Under the pieces are notes generated by a model. The model did not search any database. It had not been told where the DNA came from and saw nothing but the letters and a program-made list of their open reading frames with translations. A stretch of DNA of 64,000 nt from Patescibacteria group bacterium. GTDB lineage: Bacteria; Patescibacteriota; Microgenomatia; UBA1406; GWC2-37-13. The stretch spans positions 283,976 through 347,975 of the forward strand of contig JAOAFZ010000001.1 in assembly GCA_026415975.1 (NCBI GenBank). Reading direction: 5' to 3'. The position numbers and the translations under genes were made by a program. Position 1 is the stretch's first letter, and every line of letters starts with the position of its first letter. Positions 43,028 to 51,187 of this stretch are shown here, piece after piece.

Positions 43028-45217
43028 TCATAATCCGAGCTCAACGGCGTAGGTCTTCATCCCGTCCCAGACTATCTGGACAAACTCCTCCAACGGGATG
43101 CCGAGTTTTTTTTCGCAGAGTGCGATATGGTCTCGGTCTACCGCGGCGGCGAACTTCGGATTTCGAAATTTTTTCATGATGGAGGGCAGGGTTAGACTGG
43201 ACAGCTTTTTATCGGGGAGTACCAGTGCGGCAGCGGTAATAAGTCCGGTAAGCTCGTCACAACAAAAAAGTGACCACTCAAGTCTGGTTTCTGGCGCTGG
43301 TTCCGGGTTGGTCATAAAGTTGTGGGCCAGAATTGCACGGAATACTGTTTCATTGGTCTCGCCGGCTTCCTTGAGCCACGCTACCGTTTTCAGGGTGTGC
43401 AGGGTGGCATCATGGGATGTCTCCTCCCAGTCGGCATCGTGCATGAGTCCCACAAGTCCCCAAAGATCCTCGTCTTCTCCAAAATGGCGGGCAAGGGCAC
43501 GCATGGCAGACTCTACAGCGATGCAATGCTTGACGAGGTTTTTGTTGGCGATATGGTCGTTGACCAATGCAAGTGCCTTTTCCCGGGGAATCACTGGTTG
43601 GTAATTGACCGTGGGCGCTTTTTTCGCTTTTCCTGATTTCTTGTAGGTTCCCGCTCCGGACGTTTCTTTATCCAGGGTAATATTTAGCGGTTTCAGGATC
43701 GGTTCGTACAGCTCCCGAGTCTGCTGTTCCACTTCATATTTGAGCTGGGGGAACAATGTTCCTTCGCGTGCAGTTACATTTTCCAGGAACCAGAACAGGC
43801 GCTCACTGTGAGCATATCCGCTGGTTGGCGGCATACCGTATTCGAGCATCTCCACGTAGTCGATATCTAGCATCTGGGCTTCGTCGTCACCGGCTTCGCG
43901 CATGACCTGCTGATTCAGAAACTGCTGGAGTTGATACTGGGGATCGTTAATCTCCGAGTAGCCGTTCCCGAGTTCACTGCCGCCAATAACGACATGAAAA
44001 CGTTCCGTGATCTTTGGATTGTCCGGCTTTGCTTTCGCCAGTGGGGACATGAATGCCGGCTCGTTGATCAGAAAGACCGGGCCTGCAATAGTTTTCCGGA
44101 TCGCTTTCCAGAGGTTGTCGATCAGGCGGGCTCGGTTTACGGCACCAGGAAGCTCGATGCCAAGTTTCTCCACCGCTCGTTTAAGTTCGTCATCTGTGGC
44201 GGTAAAGATATCAACGCCATGAGTTTCTCTGATTACCTGTACGTAGTCTATTTCCTTCCATTCATCTGCAAGGTCGAATTCGTGGCCGCGGGTTGCAAAC
44301 TTCGTAGTACCCCACACCTGCTGTGCTACGGTACGGATCATATCGCGAACCATGGCCATGTTGTCCCGGTAATCGGCGTACGCCCAGTACCACTCGATCT
44401 GGTAGTACTCCTGGAGGTGTTCATCTGATAACCCCTCGTTGCGGAAGTTCGGACCCAGGGTAAAGATCTTCTCGAAACCACCACCAATGAGGCGCTTCTG
44501 GTAAAGTTCGGTAGAGATACGCAGGTAAAAATCCTGTTCTAGATCGTTATGGTGTGTTACAAAGGGCCGCGCGTCGGCGCCGCCGGTAACATGCTCCAGG
44601 ACGGGAACCTCGACTTCTATAAAGCCATGCTGTTTCATATACTCGCGGTTTGCTTCCCAGAACTTTGCCTTGCGCAGGAATATCTCGCGGGTACCGGGGT
44701 TTATTGTGAGATCAAGGTAACGCCTACGAAACTTGGCCTCTTTGTGATCGAAGGTATTTGGAAGCGGGCGGATTGTCTTAGCAAGTATACGGATTTTTTT
44801 GACGAGCAATGTAACTTCTCCACGGGTTGTTTTAGTGACGGTTCCGTGTACTTCGACAAAGTCTCCAATATCCAGAAGCTTTAGGTTAGTCCATCCAAGC
44901 GTGCCCTCGGATGTGGCACCTATGAGCGTATTTTTCTTGAGCCAGAGCTGAATCGTACCTGACTGGTCCTGCAGATCGGTGAAGATCATCTTCCCGTGAT
45001 CACGCCAGGTCATCAAGCGACCGGCAAGCGTGACATCAGTGTTTTCAAGCTGTGCAAAGCGCGATTTTACCTCTGAATTCGGCATATCCTTTCGGGAGTG
45101 AGCCGGATACGGATCAATGCCCAGCTCACGCAGCTGCTTGACCTTCTCTATGCGACGCTGTCGCTGACCCGCAAAATCGTCTGCAGTAGGAGGAGCGGTA
45201 CGGATTGAATCTGCCAT
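43028..45217 (-). CDS. lysS: Lysyl-tRNA synthetase (class II) fused to a C-terminal HD-domain hydrolase
   Basis: The single 729-residue ORF has two enzymes. Residues 1 to about 515 are LysRS: an OB-fold anticodon domain, then the class II core with RRYLDLTINPGTREIF, FRNEGLSDEHLQEYYQIEWY (motif 2) and EYGMPPTSGYAHSERLFWFLE in the motif 3 position. There the usual GxGxGxDR is replaced while Arg is kept. After a basic, Gly-rich linker, residues 545-729 form a COG2316-like HD domain with His564, His593-Asp594 and Asp654 (CCDELTGL). The HD substrate is unknown. A TATTAT box lies 8 nt before the ATG. The amidotransferase-like gene precedes it by 6 bp. Confidence 0.9.
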   Translation of the reverse strand: MADSIRTAPPTADDFAGQRQRRIEKVKQLRELGIDPYPAHSRKDMPNSEVKSRFAQLENTDVTLAGRLMTWRDHGKMIFTDLQDQSGTIQLWLKKNTLIGATSEGTLGWTNLKLLDIGDFVEVHGTVTKTTRGEVTLLVKKIRILAKTIRPLPNTFDHKEAKFRRRYLDLTINPGTREIFLRKAKFWEANREYMKQHGFIEVEVPVLEHVTGGADARPFVTHHNDLEQDFYLRISTELYQKRLIGGGFEKIFTLGPNFRNEGLSDEHLQEYYQIEWYWAYADYRDNMAMVRDMIRTVAQQVWGTTKFATRGHEFDLADEWKEIDYVQVIRETHGVDIFTATDDELKRAVEKLGIELPGAVNRARLIDNLWKAIRKTIAGPVFLINEPAFMSPLAKAKPDNPKITERFHVVIGGSELGNGYSEINDPQYQLQQFLNQQVMREAGDDEAQMLDIDYVEMLEYGMPPTSGYAHSERLFWFLENVTAREGTLFPQLKYEVEQQTRELYEPILKPLNITLDKETSGAGTYKKSGKAKKAPTVNYQPVIPREKALALVNDHIANKNLVKHCIAVESAMRALARHFGEDEDLWGLVGLMHDADWEETSHDATLHTLKTVAWLKEAGETNETVFRAILAHNFMTNPEPAPETRLEWSLFCCDELTGLITAAALVLPDKKLSSLTLPSIMKKFRNPKFAAAVDRDHIALCEKKLGIPLEEFVQIVWDGMKTYAVELGL

Positions 45218-45223
45218 AAGCCC

Positions 45224-45883
45224 TTATAATACCATAACCTCACCTTGTCGTGATGGGGAAAACGGTAAACAGCCGAAGTGTTCCGATGCGATACAGGAGA
45301 GCCCTTTTTCCGCAGCGATGTGTAACCGGTAATACTTCGGATTTCGGGTAAAGAGATTGAGTGCATAGAGTCCATCACCGCTGATAAGACCTACGTTTAC
45401 CGCCTGCAAGTCTGCGGTTACCTGTTTGAGAACACGAGCTGTTTTCTCGAGTGCCTGTTCGGGCGGATAGGATTGGAGAAATCGTTGAATCAGACTCCAA
45501 ACTTTCTGTGAGCCTATCTCACCTTCGAGTCCGGCCGGGAGACGGGAGCCCCGGAAAATCCCGTTAAAGACAAAACATGCCCGGGTGGTGATATAGGGTT
45601 GATTGTGTTCTAGATTCCCGATATGCTCCGCAAAAGATGCGCTCCGTGCATGGATTGCCAGCCGCGAGGTTGGAGGAGCTCTGGAAAACGATGCGGTGTC
45701 TTCCCAGACTGGCAGGAGCGAGCGGTACCGTTGCCAGGTGCCGTCAGCATTCTGCCAAGCTGCACCCCAGCCGTCTCCCTGCCGGTCGCCGTCGAAGGTA
45801 CAGCTGCGTTCGACCATCTCGGCAAAGCACTTCAACAAGGGAAGCGGGTTGAACAAAGCGTCCGAGCGTAGAATAACAATCAA
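45224..45883 (-). CDS. Class II glutamine amidotransferase-like protein, nucleophile not evident
   Basis: The protein of about 219 residues carries the amidotransferase class II signature region GDGWGAAWQ near residue 37-45, then RLAIHARSAS and FVFNGIFRG, in the order found in YafJ-like hydrolases. Such enzymes use an N-terminal Cys2. Here the frame opens at TTG 45883 as M-I-V-I-L-R-S-D and no Cys is found near position 2, so the protein may be inactive, or the true start may have been lost by a small indel. It is followed by lysS at 6 bp. The function is not assigned. Confidence 0.55.
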   Translation of the reverse strand: MIVILRSDALFNPLPLLKCFAEMVERSCTFDGDRQGDGWGAAWQNADGTWQRYRSLLPVWEDTASFSRAPPTSRLAIHARSASFAEHIGNLEHNQPYITTRACFVFNGIFRGSRLPAGLEGEIGSQKVWSLIQRFLQSYPPEQALEKTARVLKQVTADLQAVNVGLISGDGLYALNLFTRNPKYYRLHIAAEKGLSCIASEHFGCLPFSPSRQGEVMVL

Positions 45884-46020
45884 GTATTTCTGCGAGCGTG
45901 CTCACCACTCGGTCTGTATGGGCAGGCTCAACGATATACGGCGGCAGAAACCGCACGGTCTGCGATCAACTGTAAGACAGAGCATTTTCCAGATTGAAAA
46001 AGCCTTTGCTCAAGCAGGGA

Positions 46021-46479
46021 TCACCTCACCTTGACGATCTTAAAGACCATCTTGCCGATTGGTACTTCAACCTCGACGGTGTCGCCGATCTTCTTTCCCA
46101 TCAGAGCTTTTCCGATTGGAGAAGTCGGTGAAAGTTTTTTGTTCATCGGGTCTGCCTCGAACTCGCCAACTATTGAGTAACTCTCTATTTTTCCGTTCAC
46201 CTCGACCTCCACATCACAGCCGATCTGTACTCTGTTTGATTTGCCTGTGGTGGTGATCACTTCAGCGTTTGCAATGAGCTGTTCCAGTTCAAGAATACGA
46301 CCTTCGATCAGACCCTGTTCCTCTTTTGCGGCGGAATATTCGCTGTTTTCGCGTAGATCACCCATAGCCCGCGCGGCTGCGAGCCGTTCCAGCAGTACCG
46401 GACGGATAACGTTTTTCAATTCATTTAATTCCTTTTGCAGTTGATCGAAGCCTTCTTGTGTAAGTTGTACCTTATTCAT
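46021..46479 (-). CDS. greA: Transcript cleavage factor GreA
   Basis: The 152-residue protein has the GreA length and layout: an N-terminal coiled coil (about 8-76) with the acidic tip GDLRENSEYSAAKEEQ that enters the RNA polymerase secondary channel, and a C-terminal FKBP-like domain (SPTSPIGKALMGKKIGDTVEVEVP). It rescues backtracked polymerase. The ATG at 46479 (MNKVQLTQEGF) is the natural start. A longer frame to 46563 would run through the promoter. The promoter lies about 50 bp upstream, giving one of the few real 5' leaders in the window. Confidence 0.93.
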   Translation of the reverse strand: MNKVQLTQEGFDQLQKELNELKNVIRPVLLERLAAARAMGDLRENSEYSAAKEEQGLIEGRILELEQLIANAEVITTTGKSNRVQIGCDVEVEVNGKIESYSIVGEFEADPMNKKLSPTSPIGKALMGKKIGDTVEVEVPIGKMVFKIVKVR

Positions 46480-46507
46480 GCGTAAAAAAAGCCACCGTAG
46501 AACCAAC

Positions 46508-46536
46508 TTGTCGAATCTGGGGACGACTGCTACAAT
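46508..46536 (+). promoter_or_regulatory. tRNA-Glu promoter
   Basis: TTGTCG (46508-46513), a 17-nt spacer and TACAAT (46531-46536) would start transcription about 25 nt before the tRNA. Its -10 hexamer shares bases with the opposing greA -10. Confidence 0.6.
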
Positions 46537-46563
46537 ATAGCACGACTTACGGGTATTTGTCAA
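46534..46563 (-). promoter_or_regulatory. greA promoter
   Basis: On the minus strand, consensus TTGACA (46563-46558), an 18-nt spacer and TATATT (46539-46534). It overlaps the -10 of the rightward tRNA-Glu promoter, so the two face each other. Confidence 0.75.
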
Positions 46564-46567
46564 ACTA

Positions 46568-46643
46568 GCTCCTATCGTCTAGAGGCTCAGGACGCCAGGT
46601 TCTCATCCTGGTAACACGGGTTCGAATCCCGTTGGGAGCACCA
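46568..46643 (+). tRNA. tRNA-Glu (anticodon CTC)
   Basis: The 76-nt cloverleaf has a 7-bp acceptor stem (GCTCCTA with TGGGAGC), a 4-bp D stem, a 5-bp anticodon stem CCAGG/CCTGG with loop TTCTCAT (anticodon CTC at 34-36), and a T arm ACGGG-TTCGAAT-CCCGT. The discriminator A and the 3' CCA (46641-46643) are encoded in the DNA. It reads GAG codons. Confidence 0.97.
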
Positions 46644-46687
46644 AGATTAAATTTTTCATTATACGACCGTGTAGTATTCAAGGTGAA

Positions 46688-47026
46688 TTACCGCACTCTC
46701 GCCCCTGGTTCCAGCTCATCCGCAACTTGAATCAGCACTGGTCGCTCCACACCGTCTGCGGCTAGAAACATACCATTGGAAACCGATCCGGCCATCGTAC
46801 GGGGAGCCAGGTTTGCCGCGAATAGGAATTTCTTTCCGATAAAGTCCCCGGGTGAATAGTATGCCTTCAGTCCGGCAAGGATCGTGACAATGCCATAGTC
46901 TTCGCCGAGATCAACGGTGAGCTTAAGAAGCTTTTCGGAGTTCTCGAGGGGTGTTACCTCTTTCACAAGTCCGACCCTGATATCTAGTTTTGCAAAATCC
47001 GGAAACTCGATGGTGTCTTTTCTCAT
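46688..47026 (-). CDS. tRNA-binding domain protein (MetRS C-terminal/CsaA type)
   Basis: The 112-residue protein is a single OB-fold tRNA-binding domain: FAKLDIRVGLVKEVTPLENSEKLLKLTVDLGE, then ANLAPRTMAGSVSNGMFLAA. It matches the C-terminal domain of many methionyl-tRNA synthetases and free-standing Trbp111/CsaA proteins. It may bind tRNA as a dimer and act in trans with a synthetase. It precedes alaS's 3' end by 22 bp and is transcribed in the same direction as alaS. Confidence 0.85.
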   Translation of the reverse strand: MRKDTIEFPDFAKLDIRVGLVKEVTPLENSEKLLKLTVDLGEDYGIVTILAGLKAYYSPGDFIGKKFLFAANLAPRTMAGSVSNGMFLAADGVERPVLIQVADELEPGARVR

Positions 47027-47048
47027 TGGTACAATTCGGTATCACTAA

Positions 47049-48983
47049 TTACTGAGCGTATAAGCGGAATACGTTACTGCCTATTTTTTCGATCTTTGTA
47101 ATGGTGAGCGACCCAATTTCCCGGGTATTTGCAACATGCGGGCCGCCGCAGAACTCTTTCGAGTAGGCATCTTCCAGGGTTGTGCCTATGTAATACACTT
47201 TCACGGTCTCCGGATACTTCTCCTTAAAGAAGGACTTTGCACCCACTTTCTCCGCTTTTTCCTTGGGCATCATCTGGAACTGCACAGGAATGCCAGCGGA
47301 GATCTTCTCGTTTACGATACGCTCCACCTCGGCGATTTGTTCAGGCGTTGGTCGGGTAGCTGCCCGAAAATCAAAGCGGAGGCGTTCACCGGTAATATTT
47401 GACCCTTCCTGCTTTACCTCAGCGCCAAGGACATCGAAGAGTGCCTGGTGCAGTAGGTGTGTTGCAGTGTGATACCGGAGTACCTGTTCACTGTTATCTG
47501 CCAGACCGCCTTTGAATTTGCCTTCTGCACCGGCACGGGATTTATCCTGGTGGGCTTTTTTGGCGTTCTGGAAGTCTTCCTCGAAGTTCTTGTCAAAGCT
47601 CCACCCCTTATCTTCCAGCATGGCTACCGTAAGATCGGGAGGGAAGCCATAACTTTCATAGATAAAAAACAGCATGCGACCGGTAGCGGTTTTTGCCATC
47701 GTATTACCGGTGCCGCCACTCCCGTGTTCACGCTGGTAGCGTGCGGCGATCTTCGGCACTTCATGCATACCTTTCTCCAGGTTGCGTCGGAATCGTGTTT
47801 CCTCGTCGTTCAAGACTTTGCGGGTTTTTTCTGCTTCACGGGCGGCTTCTGGATATACCTCGCCGTATATTGCCACAACCGGATCAACCAGTTTTTCCAG
47901 GAAGTTTTCCCCAATGTTCAGGTAATGCCGGCCGTACCATATTGAGCGCCTCAGCATGCGGCGTACCACATATCCCTGTTCCTTATTGGAGGGGAATATG
48001 TCCATTGTAATAAGCATGATCGCCCCCTTGATGTGGTCAGCGATGATACGGAATGCCTTCTTATTCGTCTCATCTGCATATTCTCGTCCCGAGACAGATT
48101 CGATAGTTTCGAGTATGGGCATGTATAGATCGGTCATAAACACATCCGGAGTATCGTTTACCGCGGCCAAGAGCCGCTCTAGCCCGCCGCCGAAGTCCAC
48201 ATTCGGCTTGGGCAGCTCGGAAAAGCTGCCGTCGGCGTTTTTCTTAAACTGCATGAAAACAGAGTTACCGATCTCGATAAAACGGCCGCAGTCACAGTTC
48301 GGATGGCAGTTTTCACCGTATTTTGTATCATGCGGAACGGAAGGAAAGAGATAAAAACACTCAGTGTCAGGTCCGCCGGGCTCACCGGGAGGCATATTTT
48401 CTGGTACCCCTGCGCGCGACCACCAGTTCTTTTTTGCGTTATACGAGAATATACGACCGCCTTGCATGCCCAGTTTTCCACCAGTTTCCTCGTCAAAAAG
48501 CCGTACGTGTTTTGCCTCGATGTTCACCCCTGCAAACAGCGCTTTCCACTTGGCAATACTGGTCTCATCTTCTGCAATACCATCATTTCCGCTCCCCGAG
48601 AATACCGAGACGTAGAGCCGGTTCGGATCAAGTCCCAAACCGTACGTTTTATTGGTAAAAAAATCAAAGACGAACTCGATCTGTTCATCCTTAAAATAGT
48701 CGCCCAGCGACCAGTTACCTACCATCTCAAAAAAGGTTGTGTGGCGGTTATCACCGATCTCTTCGATATCCTGGGAGCGCAAACAGGGCTGGACGTTGTA
48801 TAGCCGCTTTCCCAGAGGGTGCGGCTCACCAAGAAGATAGGGAACAAGTTGCTGCATCCCGCTGCCGGTAAAGAGTGTTGTCGGGTCGTTTTGCGGTACA
48901 AGAGGGATAGGGGGAACCATACTGTGAGCCCGCTTTTTCCAGAACGCATCATAACGGTTTCGGAAATCGGTATGGGTAAACAT
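47049..48983 (-). CDS. alaS: Alanyl-tRNA synthetase, short form
   Basis: The 644-residue enzyme compares with about 870 in most bacteria. It contains the catalytic core (MVPPIPLVPQNDPTTLFTGSGMQQ; HNCDCGRFIEIGNSVFMQF-like segment), the tRNA-recognition helices and the editing domain with its zinc ligands HTATH and CGGPH. It ends right after the editing domain, so the C-terminal dimerisation/oligonucleotide domain is missing. The ATG at 48983 follows TATAAT (minus strand 48996-48991) by 7 nt. A longer frame to 49004 would include that promoter. Confidence 0.92.
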   Translation of the reverse strand: MFTHTDFRNRYDAFWKKRAHSMVPPIPLVPQNDPTTLFTGSGMQQLVPYLLGEPHPLGKRLYNVQPCLRSQDIEEIGDNRHTTFFEMVGNWSLGDYFKDEQIEFVFDFFTNKTYGLGLDPNRLYVSVFSGSGNDGIAEDETSIAKWKALFAGVNIEAKHVRLFDEETGGKLGMQGGRIFSYNAKKNWWSRAGVPENMPPGEPGGPDTECFYLFPSVPHDTKYGENCHPNCDCGRFIEIGNSVFMQFKKNADGSFSELPKPNVDFGGGLERLLAAVNDTPDVFMTDLYMPILETIESVSGREYADETNKKAFRIIADHIKGAIMLITMDIFPSNKEQGYVVRRMLRRSIWYGRHYLNIGENFLEKLVDPVVAIYGEVYPEAAREAEKTRKVLNDEETRFRRNLEKGMHEVPKIAARYQREHGSGGTGNTMAKTATGRMLFFIYESYGFPPDLTVAMLEDKGWSFDKNFEEDFQNAKKAHQDKSRAGAEGKFKGGLADNSEQVLRYHTATHLLHQALFDVLGAEVKQEGSNITGERLRFDFRAATRPTPEQIAEVERIVNEKISAGIPVQFQMMPKEKAEKVGAKSFFKEKYPETVKVYYIGTTLEDAYSKEFCGGPHVANTREIGSLTITKIEKIGSNVFRLYAQ

Positions 48984-48990
48984 ATAGAGG

Positions 48991-49016
48991 ATTATACCAC
49001 TCACCTCGGGTATACT
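48991..49016. promoter_or_regulatory. Divergent -10 elements of alaS and the NAD(P)H-hydrate dehydratase gene
   Basis: Leftward TATAAT (48996-48991) is 7 nt from the alaS ATG. Rightward TATACT (49011-49016) is 10 nt from the ATG at 49027. The two start sites are only 43 bp apart, so the promoters must overlap. Confidence 0.6.
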
Positions 49017-49026
49017 TTACAGTACC

Positions 49027-49947
49027 ATGCATATATCTGTTAAAACCTCGGCACCGGATACGGTGCGCCCCTATCTGAAAGACTTTTTTCTTCCTAAGGA
49101 TGTAAGTTATAAAGGCCAGAACGGGAAGGTCATGGTCATTGGCGGATCGGTACTGTTTCACGCTGCCTCTATCTGGACCGCCGAGATTGCCAGCAAATTC
49201 GCGGACATGGTGCACTACTCCTCAGTAGAGGAGAACAACGAGATTGTGCGTCAGCTGAAAACCGTTTTCCGGAGCGGCATTGTGGTTCCCCAGACCGAGA
49301 TCCCAGCATATGTGGCAGAGGATGACGCTGTCCTTATCGGCCCGGGAATGGTGCGCGGGGAACGTGGGGACGTTACCGGATACCGTGAGTGGAGTGAAGT
49401 ACTTTCCGTAAAAGACGAATCGCTCCGGACTCGCGCCATGGTGTATTTCCTCTTTAACTCTTTTCCCGAAAAGCGATTCGTGATTGATGCCGGCGCCCTC
49501 CAGATGATGGATGCGGAGTGGTTTCGCTTGCTTAGCACACCGGCAATTCTTACTCCGCATCAACAGGAATTCCAGCGACTCTTCGGAATAGACGTTCAAA
49601 ATATGTCGCTGGAGGAAAAATGCCGGGTGGTACGGGAGACGGCTACTTCACACAGCTGTGTCATTCTGCTCAAGGCGATTGTGGACATAGTTAGCGATGG
49701 AGCGGACGTCGTGACTATCGAGGGCGGGAACGCCGGCCTTACCAAGGGCGGAACTGGTGATGTTCTGGCCGGAGTTACAACTGCTCTATACGCAAAGAAT
49801 GAACCTGTGGTATCATGTATATTGGCTTCGTATCTCGAAAAAAAAACCGCTGACAACCTGTTTGAAACGAAAGGGTACTGGTACAACGTGGCAGACCTTA
49901 TTGACAAACTGCCCGAAACTTTGACACAATTAGCTTTGCGTTCATGA
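49027..49947 (+). CDS. nnrD: ADP-dependent NAD(P)H-hydrate dehydratase
   Basis: The 306-residue protein has the ribokinase-like fold of the YjeF C-terminal domain and repairs hydrated NADH/NADPH. Key segments are MVIGGSVLFHAA near the N terminus, AVLIGPGM, the AILTPHQQEFQRLFG substrate region and the nucleotide/catalytic motif NAGLTKGGTGDVLAG. It lacks the N-terminal epimerase half seen in fused versions. Its stop overlaps the next gene (ATGA). Confidence 0.88.
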   Translation: MHISVKTSAPDTVRPYLKDFFLPKDVSYKGQNGKVMVIGGSVLFHAASIWTAEIASKFADMVHYSSVEENNEIVRQLKTVFRSGIVVPQTEIPAYVAEDDAVLIGPGMVRGERGDVTGYREWSEVLSVKDESLRTRAMVYFLFNSFPEKRFVIDAGALQMMDAEWFRLLSTPAILTPHQQEFQRLFGIDVQNMSLEEKCRVVRETATSHSCVILLKAIVDIVSDGADVVTIEGGNAGLTKGGTGDVLAGVTTALYAKNEPVVSCILASYLEKKTADNLFETKGYWYNVADLIDKLPETLTQLALRS

Positions 49948-50366
49948 AAAAAGAATCAATAGTAGCAAGTATTCTCGGGGTAATACTCGGTATCAGCGTT
50001 GGTCTGGGCATTCTTAATTTAGCCGACCGCACCCAAACCCGTGCGGTTCAGTCCGTAGACAACAGGGCACAGGCGCCAAAACCCCGGACTGAATCCGATT
50101 CTGTTACCTTCGAGCTTACTGCGCCTGTTTCCGAGACAACCGTTTCCGGTTCAGAAATCGAGATTTCGGGGAAGGGAAAAAAAGATTCGCTGATTATTCT
50201 GCAGAGTCCTACGGTAGCAATCGTTAAGAAGCTGGAAGCGGATACCTTTACCTTTCCGGTAACTCTTGCACTGGGCGAAAACATAATTAATGTGACTTAT
50301 TATCCGAAAGATGCAAAAAAAGATTTTGTCGAAAAACAGTTACGTATTTTTTCCCTCCCCGAATAA
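49944..50366 (+). CDS. Membrane-anchored protein with Ig-like domain
   Basis: The 140-residue protein has one N-terminal membrane helix (IVASILGVILGISVGLGIL, about 6-24), a polar linker, then a beta-sandwich-like domain of about 85 residues (FELTAPVSETTVSGSEIEISGKGKKDS ... LGENIINVTYYP). This resembles the Ig-like repeat often attached to secreted bacterial proteins. It is outside the membrane by the positive-inside rule. It is coupled to the previous gene by ATGA. The role is unknown. Confidence 0.6.
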   Translation: MKKESIVASILGVILGISVGLGILNLADRTQTRAVQSVDNRAQAPKPRTESDSVTFELTAPVSETTVSGSEIEISGKGKKDSLIILQSPTVAIVKKLEADTFTFPVTLALGENIINVTYYPKDAKKDFVEKQLRIFSLPE

Positions 50367-50367
50367 T

Positions 50368-51150
50368 ATGAAACAGCCAGTTGCCATTTTTTTCATAGTT
50401 CTCGTGATTTTGGCCACCGGCGGTGTTGCATTTGCACAAACGACTTCTCCGACACGTGTGCCGGTTGCAGATCAGAAAGACACGGCAAACGATATCTCTG
50501 AAAGAAAAGAAGCTACCGGAGCTGCACGACCGACTACCCGACCGGCATCAGGCATAGATCAAAAGGATAGTGCAGTCAAGGAATTGAAAGAAAAAATCGA
50601 GTCAAAAGTCTCCGAGCTCAAAGATCGGAATCAACGCACCTCTGCAGGGTTCGTTACTGCACTGAAAGATAAAGTTCTGACAGTTCGAACCGAAAATGGA
50701 GATATTCAGGTAGAACTCGACGAAGATGTTACCGAGGTTTTCCGCATCGATGGTACAAAAACCGCAGAGCTTAAGATCGATGATATCAAAAAAGGAGACT
50801 ATATACTGGTGACCGGACCGGAAATAGGTACAACGGTAACTGCAAACCGTGTTTATGTTGATGAACACTTTATCGTTCGTTCCGGCACCATTATCGAAGT
50901 TAATTCGGAGTCATTCTATGTACGTGTGCAAACGGTAGAGAAAGAAACATATACCCTTGACATTGAACGTAATACCACTCAACAGCTAGTTGATATTAAA
51001 ACTCTTGAACTCTCGAAGATCGGTTTTTCAAAGCTGAAGGAAGGGGACTCAATACATTTTACCGCCCGACGTGGAATCGATCCGAAGCAAACCAGGTTTT
51101 CCGCATCAAGTGTGGTAATTGTGCCCCAGGAATACTTCATCAAAGAATAG
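50368..51150 (+). CDS. Secreted protein with beta-rich repeats (DUF5666-like)
   Basis: The 260-residue protein has a clear signal peptide (hydrophobic core, cleavage near VAFA-QTT at about 23), a Thr/Pro-rich spacer, a helical segment (VKELKEKIESKVSELKDR) and then repeated short beta motifs such as VTALKDKVLTVRTENGDIQVELDEDV. The ATG at 50368 gives the signal peptide directly and lies 2 nt after the previous stop. The function is unknown. It and its neighbour lie just before secA. Confidence 0.6.
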   Translation: MKQPVAIFFIVLVILATGGVAFAQTTSPTRVPVADQKDTANDISERKEATGAARPTTRPASGIDQKDSAVKELKEKIESKVSELKDRNQRTSAGFVTALKDKVLTVRTENGDIQVELDEDVTEVFRIDGTKTAELKIDDIKKGDYILVTGPEIGTTVTANRVYVDEHFIVRSGTIIEVNSESFYVRVQTVEKETYTLDIERNTTQQLVDIKTLELSKIGFSKLKEGDSIHFTARRGIDPKQTRFSASSVVIVPQEYFIKE

Positions 51151-51151
51151 T

Positions 51152-51179
51152 TTGACATAGAGAAGGACCGGACTATAAT
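51152..51179 (+). promoter_or_regulatory. secA promoter, full consensus
   Basis: TTGACA (51152-51157), a 16-nt spacer and TATAAT (51174-51179), with both hexamers matching sigma70 consensus exactly. The secA ATG follows after 8 nt, so the mRNA should have at most one or two untranslated bases. Confidence 0.88.
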
Positions 51180-51187
51180 TACCCAAT

